From Methylophilus sp. Leaf416 (GTDB lineage: Bacteria > Pseudomonadota > Gammaproteobacteria > Burkholderiales > Methylophilaceae): a stretch of DNA of 64,000 nucleotides. The stretch spans positions 186,001 through 250,000 of the forward strand of contig NZ_LMQS01000002.1 of NCBI RefSeq assembly GCF_001424665.1. Direction: 5' to 3'. Under the pieces are notes generated by a model. The model did not search any database. It was not told the origin of the DNA and saw only the letters and a program-made list of their open reading frames with translations. The translations under genes were made by a program, and so were the position numbers. Each line of letters opens with the position of its first letter. Positions within the stretch are counted from its first letter, which is position 1. Shown piece after piece: positions 63,405-64,000 of this stretch.

Positions 63405-64000
63405 TTAAGAGATGGCTTTATGTAATATCGGGCGCGTACTTGCCACTGGCAGGTATTGACGCCGTTTTTTCCACCAAAGTTTCAAACCGGTCCATAAAAC
63501 GATAATACTCAGCACGTCTAACACTGCCCAAATCCACTTCAGGCTCATGCCGCCGTAATCCCCAAAGTGCAACGGTTGCGAAACAAGTAACGCGACCAGG
63601 TACCATGGCAAAGGACGGCTGTCGGTTAAGGTAGCGTTTTGGGCGTCGATCAATACCGGTTTAAATAAACGCTTGGTGAGCGGGCTGTCGCCGCGCATGA
63701 AGATGCCATAGTGATGCTGGCTGGTGTACGCCGTGCCGGGGAAAGCAATAAAGCCTAATTGCATGGCTGGTTCGGCTTTCTGGGCAACCTCAAGCGATTG
63801 CTGTAACGAAGCGAATTGTGTTGGCGGCGGCAAGTTTTTATAAGGCGCAATCATTTGCGACATCTGGTCAAATTGCCAGTATTTCACCAGCAAGTCTGAC
63901 CAGGCATTAATCACACCCGTGGCGCCCACCACCAGAAACCAGCTGAGGGTGACAATGCCGAGCATATTATGGATATCCAGCCGCTTGAGTTTTTCACCAC
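63405..64000 (-). CDS. PepSY-associated transmembrane protein, C-terminal part only
   Basis: The frame stays open through the window end; the visible 197 codons begin GEKLKRLDIHNMLGIVTLSWFLVVGATG, the typical mid-protein helix after the first PepSY domain, and include LHFGDYGGMSLKWIWAVLDVLSIIVLWTGLKLWWKKRR. It belongs to the same family as the protein at 49450. An internal ATG at 63965 is not the start. Probably an iron or siderophore reductase; the N-terminus is outside. Confidence 0.85.
   Translation of the reverse strand, partial: GEKLKRLDIHNMLGIVTLSWFLVVGATGVINAWSDLLVKYWQFDQMSQMIAPYKNLPPPTQFASLQQSLEVAQKAEPAMQLGFIAFPGTAYTSQHHYGIFMRGDSPLTKRLFKPVLIDAQNATLTDSRPLPWYLVALLVSQPLHFGDYGGMSLKWIWAVLDVLSIIVLWTGLKLWWKKRRQYLPVASTRPILHKAIS

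Noticed and set aside
1-64000. CRISPR arrays, insertion sequences, prophage, tRNA or rRNA genes
   Set aside because: I looked for direct-repeat arrays, transposase or integrase motifs and tRNA cloverleaf ends and saw none; a tRNAscan or CRISPR finder run would be decisive.

Overview
The window looks like chromosomal DNA of a betaproteobacterium, most likely an obligate or near-obligate methylotroph of the Methylophilaceae (Methylotenera/Methylophilus type). The case rests on conserved housekeeping blocks (gmhB-glyS-glyQ-lnt, ribH-nusB, lpxH-ppiB, cysS, argJ, coq7, bioA, mnmA), Gram-negative envelope genes, two PEP-CTERM proteins, and the near absence of sugar-catabolic genes. The genus is inference. 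I saw no tRNA, rRNA, CRISPR, insertion sequence or phage gene. Base composition is moderate and uniform by eye.

Layout. 1-9263 (minus strand): gmhB (cut by the window edge), glyS, glyQ, a small membrane protein, then a tight operon of glycosyltransferase 39, glycosyltransferase 2, GtrA flippase, YdjC-type deacetylase and lnt. That set matches the known lipid A amino-sugar modification pathway (FlmF2/NaxD/FlmK, Lgm). 9275-11817: phoB with its own Pho box, and a divergent OFA-family transporter. 11976-20215: ribH-nusB; lpxH, two cyclophilins and two envelope proteins sharing a C-terminal domain; cysS; argJ. 20392-35682: core genes for translation rescue, helicase, peptidoglycan, ubiquinone, biotin, and rRNA/tRNA modification. 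A 51-bp palindrome sits between bioA and rlhA.

35742-40544: a TonB-dependent receptor without a visible Fur box, two PEP-CTERM exosortase substrates separated by a possible structured RNA, and a 65-codon gene under a near-perfect Fur box. 40796-44311: GST, nadC, and an orphan GspE/PilB-type ATPase behind a textbook sigma-54 promoter. 44376-64000 is a large iron and heme island on the minus strand: a cytochrome b561/PepSY/2-hydroxyacid oxidase operon, a Fiu-type receptor with its PKHD hydroxylase, a receptor-receptor-PepSY reductase operon, another siderophore receptor, hutZ-hmuSTUV, azurin, and a second PepSY membrane protein cut by the window end.

How it fits together. Receptors bring ferri-siderophores (and perhaps heme) across the outer membrane. 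PepSY proteins and the PKHD enzyme probably help release iron. HmuTUV imports heme across the inner membrane, and HmuS/HutZ handle or degrade it. Four Fur boxes in this region share one geometry: a TTG-type -35, a 17-bp spacer, and a -10 TATCAT that is itself part of the Fur box. A fifth, weaker Fur site overlaps the promoter of hutZ-hmuSTUV. The most interesting leads are the Fur-controlled small protein, the sigma-54 ATPase, the PEP-CTERM/receptor neighbourhood, the lipid A modification operon and the bioA/rlhA palindrome. None is proven from sequence alone.
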